Source: Pseudoduganella umbonata (GTDB lineage: Bacteria > Pseudomonadota > Gammaproteobacteria > Burkholderiales > Burkholderiaceae_D). From it: 64,000 nt of DNA. The translations under genes were made by a program, and so were the position numbers. The DNA lies in contig NZ_JACHXS010000009.1 in the NCBI RefSeq assembly GCF_014192225.1, positions 62,001 through 126,000 on the forward strand. Direction: 5' to 3'. Within the stretch, counting starts at the first letter, position 1. Each line of letters starts with the position of its first letter. Shown piece by piece: positions 32,520 to 41,871 of the stretch. The notes under the pieces were generated by a model. It was not told where the DNA came from and made no database searches. It saw only the letters and a list, made by a program, of their open reading frames with translations.

Positions 32520-33836
32520 TTAAACGATGCCGCTGCTGCTGGCGCCGGCCTTGGCCGGGCGGCGCTCGGCGGCGCTGTCGCGGTAGCCCGACGAGCGGTA
32601 AGCGGCGACCGGGTCGGCGGCGCCGCCGGCGCGCACGCGGGCCATCGCCAGGATCGCCGACACGTCGGTGCGGTAGGCTTTCTTCAGCGTTTGCGCGGCG
32701 TTCAGCACGTCGTTCGATTCCTGGAACGCGCGCAGTGCGTTGCGGTCCACCAGCGCGGCCTGCACGAAGGCGCGCTGCACTTCCACGGCGGAGGACATCA
32801 GGCTTTCGATCGGATCGGTCACGTTGTGCGACTGGTCCAGCATGTAGGCCGGGTTGAAGTCCGTGGCGCCGCTCTTCGCGCGTTCGGCCGCGTCGGCCAG
32901 CTCGTTGAAGACCAGGAACAGCTGGAACGGGTTGATCGAGCCGGAATCCAGGTCGTCGTCGCCGTACTTGCTGTCGTTGAAGTGGAAGCCGCCCAGCTTG
33001 CCGAACTGCGCCAGGCGCGCCACGATCATCTCGATGTTCGTGTTCGGCGCGTGGTGGCCCAGGTCGACCAGGCATTTCGCCTTCGGACCCAGTTCCGTGG
33101 CGGCCGCGAAGCTGGTACCCCAGTCGGCGATCACGGTGGCGTAGAACGCCGGTTCGAACAGCTTGTGTTCGATGAACACGTTCCAGTCGGCCGGCAGTGC
33201 GCCGTAGATGTCGCGCATGCTGTCCAGGTAGCGTTCCAGCGAGCCGCGCAGGTTGTTCTGGCCGGGGAAGTTGGCGCCGTCGCCCACCCACACGGTCAGC
33301 GCCTTCGAGCCCAGCTTCTGGCCCAGTTCGATGCAGTCGATGTTGTGCTGCACGGCTTGCGCGCGCGCCGCGCCGGATTGCGCCGACAGGCTGCCGTACT
33401 TGTAGGTGTGGTCCTGGCCCTGCTGGTCCTGGAAGGTGTTCGAGTTCACGGCGTCGAAGCCCAGGCCGTAGCCGTCGGCGATTTCCTTCAGCGCTGCCGG
33501 GTCGTCGGTGCGGTCCCACGGGAAGTGCAGCGACACGGCCGGCGTGGCGCGCGTCAGCTGGTTGATCACCGCGCAGTCTTCCATCTTCTCGAACACGTTG
33601 CGCGGCTCGCCGCGGCCGGCGAAGCGGGCGAAGCGGGTACCGCCGGTGCCGGCGCCCCAGCTCGGCACGGCCACGGCGAAGGTGCCGGCCAGTGCCGTCA
33701 GCTTTTCGATGTCGACGCCGCGGCGCGCCAGCATGCCGCCCAGTGCTTCGTAGTCGGCCTGCAGGTCTGCCTGCTGCTGCGCGTTGTGCTCGGCCACCAG
33801 GTTCGTGTCGATCACGGGATTCTTAATGTCGGTCAT
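32520..33836 (-). CDS. rhaI: L-rhamnose isomerase, RhaI type
   Basis: A 438-residue cytosolic isomerase converting L-rhamnose to L-rhamnulose. It belongs to the Rhizobium / Pseudomonas stutzeri type rather than E. coli RhaA. Metal-site and family segments: VSLHFPWDR, NVFIEHKLFEPAFYATVI, CLVDLGHHAPNTNIEMIVA and GGFHFNDSKYGDDDLDSGSI. The ATG at 33836 has AAGGAG six to seven bases upstream; the longer frame from 33851 would use TTG inside that site. It is second in the leftward rhaDI unit and ends in an intrinsic terminator. A GC-rich hairpin lies between it and rhaD. Confidence 0.93.
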   Translation of the reverse strand: MTDIKNPVIDTNLVAEHNAQQQADLQADYEALGGMLARRGVDIEKLTALAGTFAVAVPSWGAGTGGTRFARFAGRGEPRNVFEKMEDCAVINQLTRATPAVSLHFPWDRTDDPAALKEIADGYGLGFDAVNSNTFQDQQGQDHTYKYGSLSAQSGAARAQAVQHNIDCIELGQKLGSKALTVWVGDGANFPGQNNLRGSLERYLDSMRDIYGALPADWNVFIEHKLFEPAFYATVIADWGTSFAAATELGPKAKCLVDLGHHAPNTNIEMIVARLAQFGKLGGFHFNDSKYGDDDLDSGSINPFQLFLVFNELADAAERAKSGATDFNPAYMLDQSHNVTDPIESLMSSAVEVQRAFVQAALVDRNALRAFQESNDVLNAAQTLKKAYRTDVSAILAMARVRAGGAADPVAAYRSSGYRDSAAERRPAKAGASSSGIV

Positions 33837-33942
33837 GCTCGTCTCCTTCAAGTACCGCCGCCGCGACGGGGCGCGGCGGCTTGCGTTTGGCTATTTGTAT
33901 TATCGGCTAAAAAGCGTCGGCTAAAACGTTGGCTGACAGCGA

Positions 33943-36042
33943 TCAGCGCGTGAACGCACCGGCGTTGCCGGCATCCACGTTGAGCACGTTGCCGGTGCTC
34001 TTCGCGGCCTTGTCGCTGGACAGGAAGTACACGGCTTCGGCGATGTCTTCCGGCAGCACCGAGCGCTTCAGCATGCTGCGGTCGCGGTAGAACGCTTCCA
34101 CGTCGTCCGCCTCGATCTTGTTCGACTGGGCGCGTTCCTGCTTCCACTTGCCGTCCCAGATCTTCGAGCCCTTGATCACGGCGTCCGGGTTGACCACGTT
34201 GACGCGGATGCCCAGCGGCGCGCCTTCCAGCGCCACGCAGCGCGCCAGGTGGATCTCGGCGGCTTTCGCGGTGCAGTAGGCCGATGCGCCGGCCGATGCG
34301 ACCAGGCCGTTCTTCGAGGCGACGAACACCATCGAACCGCCCAGCTTCTGCGTCTTCATCATGCGGAAGGCGGCGCGGCTGGCCAGGAAGTAGCCCTTGA
34401 CGAGGATGTCCTGGTTACGGTCCCACACTTCGACCGTGGTGTCTTCCAGCGGCGCCGACGAGGCGATGCCGGCATTCGAGATCAGCAGGTCGACACCGCC
34501 GAAGCGCAGCGCCGATTCCGTGAACACCGCTTCCACCTGCTCTTCGCTGGTGATGTTGCCGGTGATCGTGGCCACGTTGTCCTTGCCGGCCACCTTGGCC
34601 AAGGCGCTCTTCGCCTCTTCCAGGGCGCCGCCGTCGATGTCGGTCAGCAGCACGCAGGCGCCTTCGGACAGCAGCTGCTTCGCCACCGCCTGGCCGATGC
34701 CGCCGGCGCCGCCGGTGACGACCGCGATGCGGCCTGCCAGCGATTTCGGCTTCGGCATGCGCTGCAGTTTTGCTTCTTCCAGCAGCCAGTACTCGATGTC
34801 GAACGCTTCCTGTTCCGGCAGGCCGACATACTTGTCGACGCCGTTCGCGCCGCGCATCACATTGATCGCGTTGACATAGAACTCGCCGGCGATGCGCGCG
34901 GTGGCCTTGTCCTTCGCGAACGACAGCATGCCCACGCCCGGGATCAGGTAGATGATCGGGTTCGCGTCACGCACTGCCGGGCTGTTGTCGCGCTTGCAGC
35001 GGTTGTAGTAAGCCGTGTAGTCGGCGCGGTAGGCTTCCAGCGCATCGTCCAGGCCGGCGGCGACGGCGTCGAAGTCCGGCCTGGTCGGGTCGAAATCGAC
35101 GACGAACGGGCGGATCTTGGTGCGCAGGAAGTGGTCCGGGCACGAGGTGCCCAGCGCCGCCAGCGGTGCCAGGTCGGCGCTGTTGACGAATTCCAGGATC
35201 GTGTCGGAATCCTCGAAGTGGCCCAGCTTGTATTCGGTCTTGCTGATCTTGCCACGCAGCAAGGGCATCAGTTTCGCGGCGAATGCGGCGCGCTCGGCCG
35301 GCGGCAGCGCCTGGTGCTTCTGGCCGCCGAACACCGGTTGCGCGATGTTCGCTTCCAGCCATTCCTCGGCGCGCTTGATGATCGCCAGCGTGGTTTCGTA
35401 GGCTTCCTTGGCGGTATCGCCCCAGGTGAACAGGCCGTGGCCTTCCAGGATGATGCCTTTCAGGTGCGGCTGCTCGGTCGACAGCTTTTCCAGGTCCAGG
35501 CCCAGGTCGAAGCCGGGGCGCTTCCATGGCAGCCAGCCCAGCACGCCTTCGAAGATCTTCTCCGTCAGGGCGCGGCTGTTGGCCGTGGCGGCGATCGCGA
35601 TCAGCGAGTCCGGGTGCATGTGATCGACGTGCTTCTTGTTGATGTAGGCGTGCAGCGGCGTGTCGATCGAGGCGGCGCGCGGGTTCAGGTTGAACGTGGC
35701 GTGCGGCAGGTAGCCGACCATTTCGTCTTCGTGTTCCAGGCCGCGGTAGCGCTTCTTCAGCGCGTGCAGCTTGTCCAGGTACAGCGTCGAGAAGCCGTCC
35801 AGCTTGATGCTGCCCAGGTCGCCGCCCGAACCCTTGACCCACAGTACCTCGACTTTGTCACCCGTCAGCGGGTCATCCATCATCACCTTGGCCGACGTGT
35901 TGCCGCCGCCGAAGTTGGTGATGCGCAGGTCCGAGCCCAGCAAATTGGAGCGGTACAGCAGCAGCTCCGGTTCGCTCATCGTTGCGGCCTTCTCGTCATC
36001 CCACAGCGACGTGATGGGCTGTTTCTGCTTCGGTTGGTTCAT
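33943..36042 (-). CDS. rhaD: Bifunctional rhamnulose-1-phosphate aldolase / lactaldehyde dehydrogenase
   Basis: A 699-residue two-domain cytosolic protein. Residues about 20-380 form a class II aldolase (FGGGNTSAKV, HMHPDSLIAIAATANSRALT, ILEGHGLFTWGDT). Residues about 430-699 form a short-chain dehydrogenase with TGGAGGIGQAVA at the dinucleotide site and YCTAK at the active site. It splits rhamnulose-1-phosphate to DHAP and lactaldehyde and oxidises the latter. ATG at 36042 has GGAGA upstream. Named after the rhizobial gene; Bacillus calls it rhaEW/yuxG. Divergent from rhaR, with operator-like repeats between. Confidence 0.92.
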   Translation of the reverse strand: MNQPKQKQPITSLWDDEKAATMSEPELLLYRSNLLGSDLRITNFGGGNTSAKVMMDDPLTGDKVEVLWVKGSGGDLGSIKLDGFSTLYLDKLHALKKRYRGLEHEDEMVGYLPHATFNLNPRAASIDTPLHAYINKKHVDHMHPDSLIAIAATANSRALTEKIFEGVLGWLPWKRPGFDLGLDLEKLSTEQPHLKGIILEGHGLFTWGDTAKEAYETTLAIIKRAEEWLEANIAQPVFGGQKHQALPPAERAAFAAKLMPLLRGKISKTEYKLGHFEDSDTILEFVNSADLAPLAALGTSCPDHFLRTKIRPFVVDFDPTRPDFDAVAAGLDDALEAYRADYTAYYNRCKRDNSPAVRDANPIIYLIPGVGMLSFAKDKATARIAGEFYVNAINVMRGANGVDKYVGLPEQEAFDIEYWLLEEAKLQRMPKPKSLAGRIAVVTGGAGGIGQAVAKQLLSEGACVLLTDIDGGALEEAKSALAKVAGKDNVATITGNITSEEQVEAVFTESALRFGGVDLLISNAGIASSAPLEDTTVEVWDRNQDILVKGYFLASRAAFRMMKTQKLGGSMVFVASKNGLVASAGASAYCTAKAAEIHLARCVALEGAPLGIRVNVVNPDAVIKGSKIWDGKWKQERAQSNKIEADDVEAFYRDRSMLKRSVLPEDIAEAVYFLSSDKAAKSTGNVLNVDAGNAGAFTR

Positions 36043-36185
36043 GTGGTCTCCATCGTTGATTTGCATTCGGTTTTGCCCCCGTTTCCGTGCTTTTTTCGGC
36101 CGGGAAGCAAGCGGAGTCAGTAGAAATCAGAGCCCTCGGGGGTGTCAATGCACAAGCGATCAACATCGTGACCAAGAATGAATTA

Positions 36186-36208
36186 ATCATTTACTTGAGC
36201 GAAATGAT
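36186..36208. promoter_or_regulatory. Operator-like site 1 between rhaD and rhaR
   Basis: ATCAT (36186-36190) and ATGAT (36204-36208) flank TTGAGCG (36195-36201). The outer pentamers are inverted repeats and the core recurs in site 2, 51 bases away. Apart from these sites the 315-base divergent gap shows no gene; it should hold both promoters. Confidence 0.6.
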
Positions 36209-36236
36209 CAGAACATGACAAGCGATTTTGGAAAAA

Positions 36237-36261
36237 ATCATACATTTGAGCGCAGGATGAT
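36237..36261. promoter_or_regulatory. Operator-like site 2 between rhaD and rhaR
   Basis: ATCAT (36237-36241), TTGAGCG (36246-36252) and ATGAT (36257-36261) repeat the layout of site 1. Core-to-core distance is 51 bases, close to five helical turns. RhaR is the obvious candidate ligand. Confidence 0.6.
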
Positions 36262-36357
36262 TGACCGGCTACTTTGAAAGGGTTTAGGCTTGCCCTTAAT
36301 AAATAGACCACTCACGGCACCCGCCGGGAAGTAGGATCACGACAAGGAGACGGAAAC

Positions 36358-37224
36358 ATGGTGAATCACAAGCGCCGTAAACGTTTGCTCAAACTGCTCG
36401 CCGAGCACCAGACCGCCAGCGTTCCCCAGCTGGTCGAATGGCTGAGCGCTTCCCCCGCCACCGTGCGCCGCGACATCAGCTGGCTCGCCGCGCGCAACCT
36501 GCTGACCCGCACCCGCGGCGGCGCGGCGAACCTGGCCCAGAAGAAGCGCAATCTTACGCTCACGAGCGAAACCTTCGAACACAACATCCAGTGCTTTGCC
36601 GACCGCAAGCGCGCCATTGCCCGCTACGCGGCCGGCATGTGCGAGGAAGGCGAAACGATCGTCATCAACGGCGGCACCACCACGTTCATGATGGCGGACT
36701 TCCTGGTCGACAAGCACCTGAAGATCCTGACCAACTCGTTCCTGATGGCCGAGCGCCTGCTGCTGTCGTCGGAAAACGAAGTGATCCTCCCGGGCGGCAA
36801 GGTGTACCGTGAGCAGAACGTGATTCTTTCGCCGTTCGACAACGACATCACGCAGCACCACTACGCGGCGAAGATGTTCATGAGCGTGTACGGCCTTTCC
36901 CTGCTGGGCCTGATGGAAGCCGATCCGCTGCTGATCCAGGCCGAGAAGCGCCTGATCGGCCAGGCCGAGGAACTGATCGTGCTGGCGGACAGCTCCAAGT
37001 TCGCCAAGAAGGCCGGCCTGATCCTGTGCGGGCTCGATCGCGTGTCGTGCGTGATCACCGATACCTACGCATCGGACGCCGCCGTCCAGCTGCTCGAACA
37101 GTCCGGCGTCAAGGTCGTGACCGTGCAGCCGGAAGCCGTGCCGACCCAGGTCGGTTCGCTGCAATTCTCGCACGGGTTCGACTTCCCGGCTTCGTCGCTG
37201 TTCCATCCGGAGGCTGCACATTGA
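36358..37224 (+). CDS. rhaR: DeoR-family regulator of rhamnose catabolism
   Basis: A 288-residue repressor-type regulator with an N-terminal winged helix-turn-helix (residues about 5-58: RRKRLLKLLAEHQTASVPQL and SPATVRRDISWLAARNLLTR) and a C-terminal DeoRC sugar-phosphate sensor domain (GETIVINGGTTTFMMADFL, LPGGKVY, ADSSKFAKKAG). AAGGAG precedes the ATG. It begins the rhaRSTPQK operon and overlaps rhaS by a few bases. By analogy to R. leguminosarum RhaR it controls the rha operons in response to a rhamnose metabolite. Confidence 0.9.
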   Translation: MVNHKRRKRLLKLLAEHQTASVPQLVEWLSASPATVRRDISWLAARNLLTRTRGGAANLAQKKRNLTLTSETFEHNIQCFADRKRAIARYAAGMCEEGETIVINGGTTTFMMADFLVDKHLKILTNSFLMAERLLLSSENEVILPGGKVYREQNVILSPFDNDITQHHYAAKMFMSVYGLSLLGLMEADPLLIQAEKRLIGQAEELIVLADSSKFAKKAGLILCGLDRVSCVITDTYASDAAVQLLEQSGVKVVTVQPEAVPTQVGSLQFSHGFDFPASSLFHPEAAH

Positions 37225-38267
37225 AACGCAAGACTTTTATCGTCGCCGCGCTGGCCGCCGCGGTCAGCGCCACCTGCATGACGGGCTGCGGCCAGAAGAC
37301 TGACAACGCCGCCGGCGCCACCGGCGGCAAGGCGAATGGCGAGAAACTGCGTATCGCGATGGTCGTGAAAAGCCTGGGCAACGGCTTCTTCGATGCCGCC
37401 CACACGGGCGCCAAGGAAGCCGCCGCGCAGCTGAAGGACGTGGAGATCATCTACACCGGCCCGACGACGCCGTCGGCCGAAGGCCAGATCGAAATCGTCA
37501 ATTCGCTGATCAGCCAGAAAGTCGATGCGATCGTCATTTCCGCCAACGATCCGAATGCGCTGGTGCCGATCGCCAAGAAGGCCATGCAGCGCGGCATCAA
37601 GGTGGTGTCGTTCGACAGCGGCCTGGCGCAGGAAGGCCGGCTGATGCACCTGACCCCGTCCAACCCCGAACTGATCGCCCGCAAGCAGCTGCAGATGGCC
37701 GCCAGCTCGATCGGCGGCGAAGGCGAGATCGCGATCCTGTCCGCTTCGGCGCAGGCCACGAACCAGAACATCTGGATCGACGTGATGAAGACGCAGCTCG
37801 CCACGCCCGAGTTCTCGAAGCTGAAACTGGTCGCCACCACCTACGGCGACGACCAGTCCGACAAGAGCTACCGCGAAGCCATCGGCCTGCTGCGCAGCTA
37901 CCCGAACCTGAAGGCGATCATCGCGCCGACCACCGTCGGCATCGTGGCGGCATCGAAAGCCGTGGTCGACGAGAACGTCGTCGGCAAGGTGTTCGTCACC
38001 GGCCTCGGATTACCGTCCGAAATGGCCGGCCACGTAAAGAGCGGCGCCGTGAAGGAATTCGCGATCTGGAACCCGATCGACCTGGGCTACACCGCCACCT
38101 ATGCGGCCTATGACTTCATCAAGGGCGCGCCGGATGCCAAGGCGGGCGGCAAGTTCGCCGCGGGCCGGATGGGCAATATCGCGATCGACGCGAAAGGCGA
38201 GGCCGCGATGGCCGAACCGTTCACGTACAACCGCGACAACGTCGACAAATTCGCCAAGATCTTCTAA
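37221..38267 (+). CDS. rhaS: Rhamnose ABC transporter substrate-binding lipoprotein
   Basis: A 348-residue periplasmic binding protein of the ribose-binding type, starting at TTG 37221 with GGAGG upstream and overlapping the rhaR stop (TTGA). The signal peptide ends in a lipobox-like CMTGC (C23), so it is probably a lipoprotein. Sugar-binding domain signatures include MVVKSLGNGFFDAAHTGAKE, SQKVDAIVISANDPNALVPI and KVVSFDSGLAQEGRLMHL. It delivers rhamnose to RhaTPQ. Named by the rhizobial convention; not the E. coli AraC-type RhaS. Confidence 0.92.
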   Translation: MKRKTFIVAALAAAVSATCMTGCGQKTDNAAGATGGKANGEKLRIAMVVKSLGNGFFDAAHTGAKEAAAQLKDVEIIYTGPTTPSAEGQIEIVNSLISQKVDAIVISANDPNALVPIAKKAMQRGIKVVSFDSGLAQEGRLMHLTPSNPELIARKQLQMAASSIGGEGEIAILSASAQATNQNIWIDVMKTQLATPEFSKLKLVATTYGDDQSDKSYREAIGLLRSYPNLKAIIAPTTVGIVAASKAVVDENVVGKVFVTGLGLPSEMAGHVKSGAVKEFAIWNPIDLGYTATYAAYDFIKGAPDAKAGGKFAAGRMGNIAIDAKGEAAMAEPFTYNRDNVDKFAKIF

Positions 38268-38270
38268 GCC

Positions 38271-39821
38271 ATGCAACAGACAACGAACACACCTGCCGGG
38301 AGTGCCATCCCGGCGGGCGAGGCCATGCTGCGCCTCGAGGGCATCTGCAAGCGGTTCGGCGGCATCACCGCGCTGAACAAGATGGCACTGACCGTGCGCG
38401 CCGGCGAAGTGATGGCCCTGCTGGGCGAGAACGGCGCCGGCAAGTCCACGCTGGTGAAAACGCTGACCGGCATCTACCAGCCGGACGAAGGCACCATCAC
38501 GCTGAACGGCCAGCAGGTGCGGTTCGCCAATGCGCAGGATGCGATGCACGCCGGGATCACCGCGGTGCACCAGGAAAGCGTGATGTTCGACGAACTGACC
38601 GTGGCAGAGAACATCTACGTGGGCCGCCAGCCGCAAAAAGGCGGCCGCATCGACTGGGGCCGCATCGAGCGCGAAGCCGAGCAATTGTTCGCACGGCTCG
38701 AGGTACCGCTACCGGTGCGCACGAAAGTGAAGGACCTGTCGGTGGCGCAGCGGCACTTCGTCGAGATCGCCCGCGCCCTGTCGCAGGATGCCCGCGTGGT
38801 GATCCTCGACGAGCCGACCGCCGCGCTGTCGCAGCGCGAGATCGGTGAGCTGTACCGCATCATCAATCAGTTGAAGGCGGCCGGCACGGCCATCATCTTC
38901 ATCACCCACAAGTTCGACGAGATCTACGCCGTGGCGGACCGCTACACGGTGCTGCGCGACGGCCACTACATCACCGAAGGCGTGCTGGCCGACATCACCG
39001 AAGGCGAACTGGTGTCGCTGATGGTGGGCCGCGCCGTGACGCAGGCGTATCCGAAGGCGGACGTGACGCCGGGCGCCACGCTGCTCGAAGTGAAGAATTT
39101 CTGCCATCCCACCGAATTCGACGACGTCTCCTTCTCGCTGAGGAAGGGCGAGATCCTGGGCTTCTATGGCCTGGTGGGCGCCGGGCGCTCCGAGGTGATG
39201 CAGGCGCTGTTCGGCCTGACGAAACCGTCGCGCGGCACCGTGCTCATCGACGGCAAGGCAGTGAAGATCGGCTGCGCCGCCGATGGCATCGCCCACGGCA
39301 TCGCCTATGTGCCGGAAGACCGCCAGCACCAGGGCGCGCACCTGACGATGCCGATCCTGCACAACATCACGCTGCCGATCCTGGACAAGATGGGCTGGTT
39401 CCTGCGCGGCGGCAAGGCCAAGCGCGACTCGCTGGGCGTGGCGCGGCTGTACAGCGAGCAGCTGGAGCTGAAGGCGCACCACCTGCGCCAGAACGTGTCG
39501 GAACTCTCCGGCGGCAACCAGCAGAAGGTCGTGCTGGGCAAATGGCTGGCCACCGATCCGAAAGTGATCATCCTCGACGAACCGACCAAGGGCATCGACA
39601 TCGGCTCGAAGGCGGCGGTGCACCGCTTCGTCGGCGAGCTGGTGAAACAGGGCCTGTCGGTGATCCTCGTATCGTCCGAACTGCCGGAAGTACTGGGGCT
39701 GTCGGACCGCATCGTGGTGATGCACCAGGGCCGCGTCGAGCGCGTGTATGCGCGCGGCGAGGCGACACCGGAGAATGTTTGCGCGGCCGCCTCGGGCGCC
39801 GTGCTGGAGGGAGCGGCGTGA
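38271..39821 (+). CDS. rhaT: Rhamnose ABC transporter ATP-binding protein
   Basis: A 516-residue protein with two fused ABC domains, as in RbsA-type sugar importers. The first has Walker A GENGAGKST, signature LSVAQRHFVEIARAL and Walker B VVILDEPTAAL. The second has a degenerate Walker A (GLVGAGRSEVMQALFG), signature LSGGNQQKV and Walker B VIILDEPTKGID. It powers rhamnose import; peripheral at the inner membrane. It starts three bases after rhaS and ends overlapping rhaP. Distinct from the E. coli proton symporter RhaT. Confidence 0.94.
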   Translation: MQQTTNTPAGSAIPAGEAMLRLEGICKRFGGITALNKMALTVRAGEVMALLGENGAGKSTLVKTLTGIYQPDEGTITLNGQQVRFANAQDAMHAGITAVHQESVMFDELTVAENIYVGRQPQKGGRIDWGRIEREAEQLFARLEVPLPVRTKVKDLSVAQRHFVEIARALSQDARVVILDEPTAALSQREIGELYRIINQLKAAGTAIIFITHKFDEIYAVADRYTVLRDGHYITEGVLADITEGELVSLMVGRAVTQAYPKADVTPGATLLEVKNFCHPTEFDDVSFSLRKGEILGFYGLVGAGRSEVMQALFGLTKPSRGTVLIDGKAVKIGCAADGIAHGIAYVPEDRQHQGAHLTMPILHNITLPILDKMGWFLRGGKAKRDSLGVARLYSEQLELKAHHLRQNVSELSGGNQQKVVLGKWLATDPKVIILDEPTKGIDIGSKAAVHRFVGELVKQGLSVILVSSELPEVLGLSDRIVVMHQGRVERVYARGEATPENVCAAASGAVLEGAA

Positions 39822-40828
39822 ACGCATTCAACTTGAAGCTGGCGAAACGGGAATTATTGCTGGCCGCGTCGATCGTGGTCCTCATCATCGGCGTGGGCGT
39901 GCGCGCGCCGGTGTTCGTCACCGGTGCGAGCCTGGCCAACCTGCTGACGGACAGCACGCTGCTGGTCATGCTGGCGCTGGCACAGATGCTGGTCATCGTC
40001 ACGCGCGGCGTCGACCTGTCCGTCGCGTCGAACCTGGCGCTGTCCGGCATGGCCGCGGCGCTGCTGGCCGCCAACAACCCCGATTTGCCGCTGCCGGTGA
40101 TCGTGCTGGCCGCCGCCGCGCTGGGCCTCGTGCTGGGTCTCGTCAACGGCTACCTGATCGGCTACCTGGACCTGCCGGCGATCGTCGTCACGCTGGGCAC
40201 GATGAGCGTGTACCGCGGGCTGGTGTTCGTGCTGTCCGGCGGCGCGTGGGTCTCCTCGCACCAGATGCCGGAAGCGTTCATCGCCTTTCCGCTGAATAAA
40301 TTCCTGGGCGTGACGAACCTGGTGTGGATCGCCGCGCTGGTCGTGCTGGCCGCCTGGTACCTGGCCAGCCACAGCCGCTTCGGCCGCGACCTGTACGCGG
40401 TGGGCAATGCGCCGTCGTGCGCCCGCTACGTGGGCATCCCGATGGCGCAGCGGCTGCTGTGGACGTACGGGATTTCCGGCCTGGTGGCCGGCGTGTGCGG
40501 CTACCTGTGGGTGGCGCGCTACGCGGTGGCCTACACCGAGATCGCCTACGGCTTCGAATTCACCGTGATCGCCGCGTGCGTGATCGGCGGCATCAACATC
40601 GCCGGCGGCACCGGGTCCGTGGCCGGCGCCGTGCTGGGCGCGCTGTTCCTGGCCGTGATCGGCAATGCGCTGCCGGTGGTGAAGGTTTCGCCGTTCTGGC
40701 AAAGCGCGCTGACCGGCGCCGTGATCCTGATTGCCGTGCTGATCAACGCCCGCGACCGCAAGAAGGAAGGCCGGCAGATCCTGCCGCTGCACCTCGATTC
40801 TCATTCACCTGTGCGGAGTGCCGCTTGA
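39818..40828 (+). CDS. rhaP: Rhamnose ABC transporter permease
   Basis: A 336-residue inner-membrane permease with about eight to ten helices and the family segments MLVIVTRGVDLSVASNLALS, YLDLPAIVVTLGTMSVYRGL and FEFTVIAACVIGGINIAGGT. It starts at GTG 39818, overlapping the rhaT stop (GTGA), so it is translationally coupled. It pairs with RhaQ to form the channel. Confidence 0.93.
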   Translation: MNAFNLKLAKRELLLAASIVVLIIGVGVRAPVFVTGASLANLLTDSTLLVMLALAQMLVIVTRGVDLSVASNLALSGMAAALLAANNPDLPLPVIVLAAAALGLVLGLVNGYLIGYLDLPAIVVTLGTMSVYRGLVFVLSGGAWVSSHQMPEAFIAFPLNKFLGVTNLVWIAALVVLAAWYLASHSRFGRDLYAVGNAPSCARYVGIPMAQRLLWTYGISGLVAGVCGYLWVARYAVAYTEIAYGFEFTVIAACVIGGINIAGGTGSVAGAVLGALFLAVIGNALPVVKVSPFWQSALTGAVILIAVLINARDRKKEGRQILPLHLDSHSPVRSAA

Positions 40829-41871
40829 ATACGATGACCGCCACTACCAATACGACCGACCCCGCGAACGCCGAACCGGCGGCCGGCAAATCCCGCTACA
40901 CCATCCTCGACCAGCCGAAGCTGGGCATCAAGGGCGTGCTGGGCAAGTGGGAAACCCTGCTTGCGCTGCTGTTCCTGCTGGCCTTCGTCACCAACGGCAT
41001 GCTGCTGCCGCACTTCCTCGATCCGTACAACCTGGCGGACGGCACGTTCAACTTCAGCGAGAAGGCGCTGATCGCGCTGCCGATGGCGTTATTGATCATC
41101 TGCCGCGAGATCGACATCTCGGTGGCCGGCATCCTGGCGCTGTCGTCGGTGGCGATGGGCCTGGCGATGAACGCCGGCTTCCCGCCCGCCTCGCTGCTGT
41201 TCGTGGCGCTGGCCACCGGCGTGGCGTGCGGCACGCTGAACGGCGTGCTGGTGACGCGCTTCGGCCTGCCGGCCATCGTCGTCACGATCGGTACCGTGTC
41301 GCTGTTCCGCGGCCTGGCGTCCGTGGTGCTGGGCGATAAGGCCTTCACCGGCTACCCGCAGGTGATGGCGGACTGGGGGCAAGGCTACTTCTTCGACTTC
41401 ATCCCGCGCGAATTCGTGATCCTGCTGGTGTTCGCGGCGATCTTCGCCTTCGTGCTGCACGCAACGCGCTGGGGCCGCCGCATCTACGCGATCGGCAACA
41501 ACCCGGTCGCCGCGCGCTTTTCCGGCATCGAGGTGGACCGCTACCGGATGGTGCTGTTCATGCTGACCGGTGCAATGGCCGGCCTGGCGGCCTTCCTGCT
41601 GACGGGCCGCATCGGCAGCACGCGCCCGAACATCGCCATGGGCTGGGAGCTGGAAGTGATCACGATGGTGATCCTGGGCGGCGTATCGATCGCGGGCGGC
41701 GCCGGCACCATCGGCGGCGTGATGCTGGCCGTGCTGACGCTGGGGACCGTGACGTATGGCCTGTCGATGGCCAACATCCCGGGCATCTACATGACGATCG
41801 TGATCGGGCTGCTGCTGCTCGTGACGATCGCGCTGCCGCGCCTGATGCGCGGGAAGAAGGTCGCCAAATGA
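40825..41871 (+). CDS. rhaQ: Rhamnose ABC transporter permease (second)
   Basis: A 348-residue inner-membrane permease homologous to RhaP, with a longer hydrophilic N-terminus (residues 1-45). Family segments: LIICREIDISVAGILALSSV, RFGLPAIVVTIGTVSLFRGL and ELEVITMVILGGVSIAGGAG. The TTG at 40825 overlaps the rhaP stop (TTGA) and has GGAG six bases upstream; the ATG at 40834 is an alternative but is too far from that site. Its stop overlaps rhaK by four bases. Confidence 0.92.
   Translation: MNTMTATTNTTDPANAEPAAGKSRYTILDQPKLGIKGVLGKWETLLALLFLLAFVTNGMLLPHFLDPYNLADGTFNFSEKALIALPMALLIICREIDISVAGILALSSVAMGLAMNAGFPPASLLFVALATGVACGTLNGVLVTRFGLPAIVVTIGTVSLFRGLASVVLGDKAFTGYPQVMADWGQGYFFDFIPREFVILLVFAAIFAFVLHATRWGRRIYAIGNNPVAARFSGIEVDRYRMVLFMLTGAMAGLAAFLLTGRIGSTRPNIAMGWELEVITMVILGGVSIAGGAGTIGGVMLAVLTLGTVTYGLSMANIPGIYMTIVIGLLLLVTIALPRLMRGKKVAK

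Noticed and set aside
33857-33883. Terminator between rhaD and rhaI
   Set aside because: A strong GCCGCCGCG stem exists, but no T-tract follows in the minus direction; more likely an mRNA-stabilising or processing hairpin.
34249-36123. 624-residue plus-strand frame opposite rhaD
   Set aside because: No domain seen; the minus strand encodes aldolase and dehydrogenase motifs throughout.
36043-36357. Riboswitch in the rhaD-rhaR gap
   Set aside because: No known riboswitch core was recognised; the repeated TTGAGCG sites fit protein operators better.
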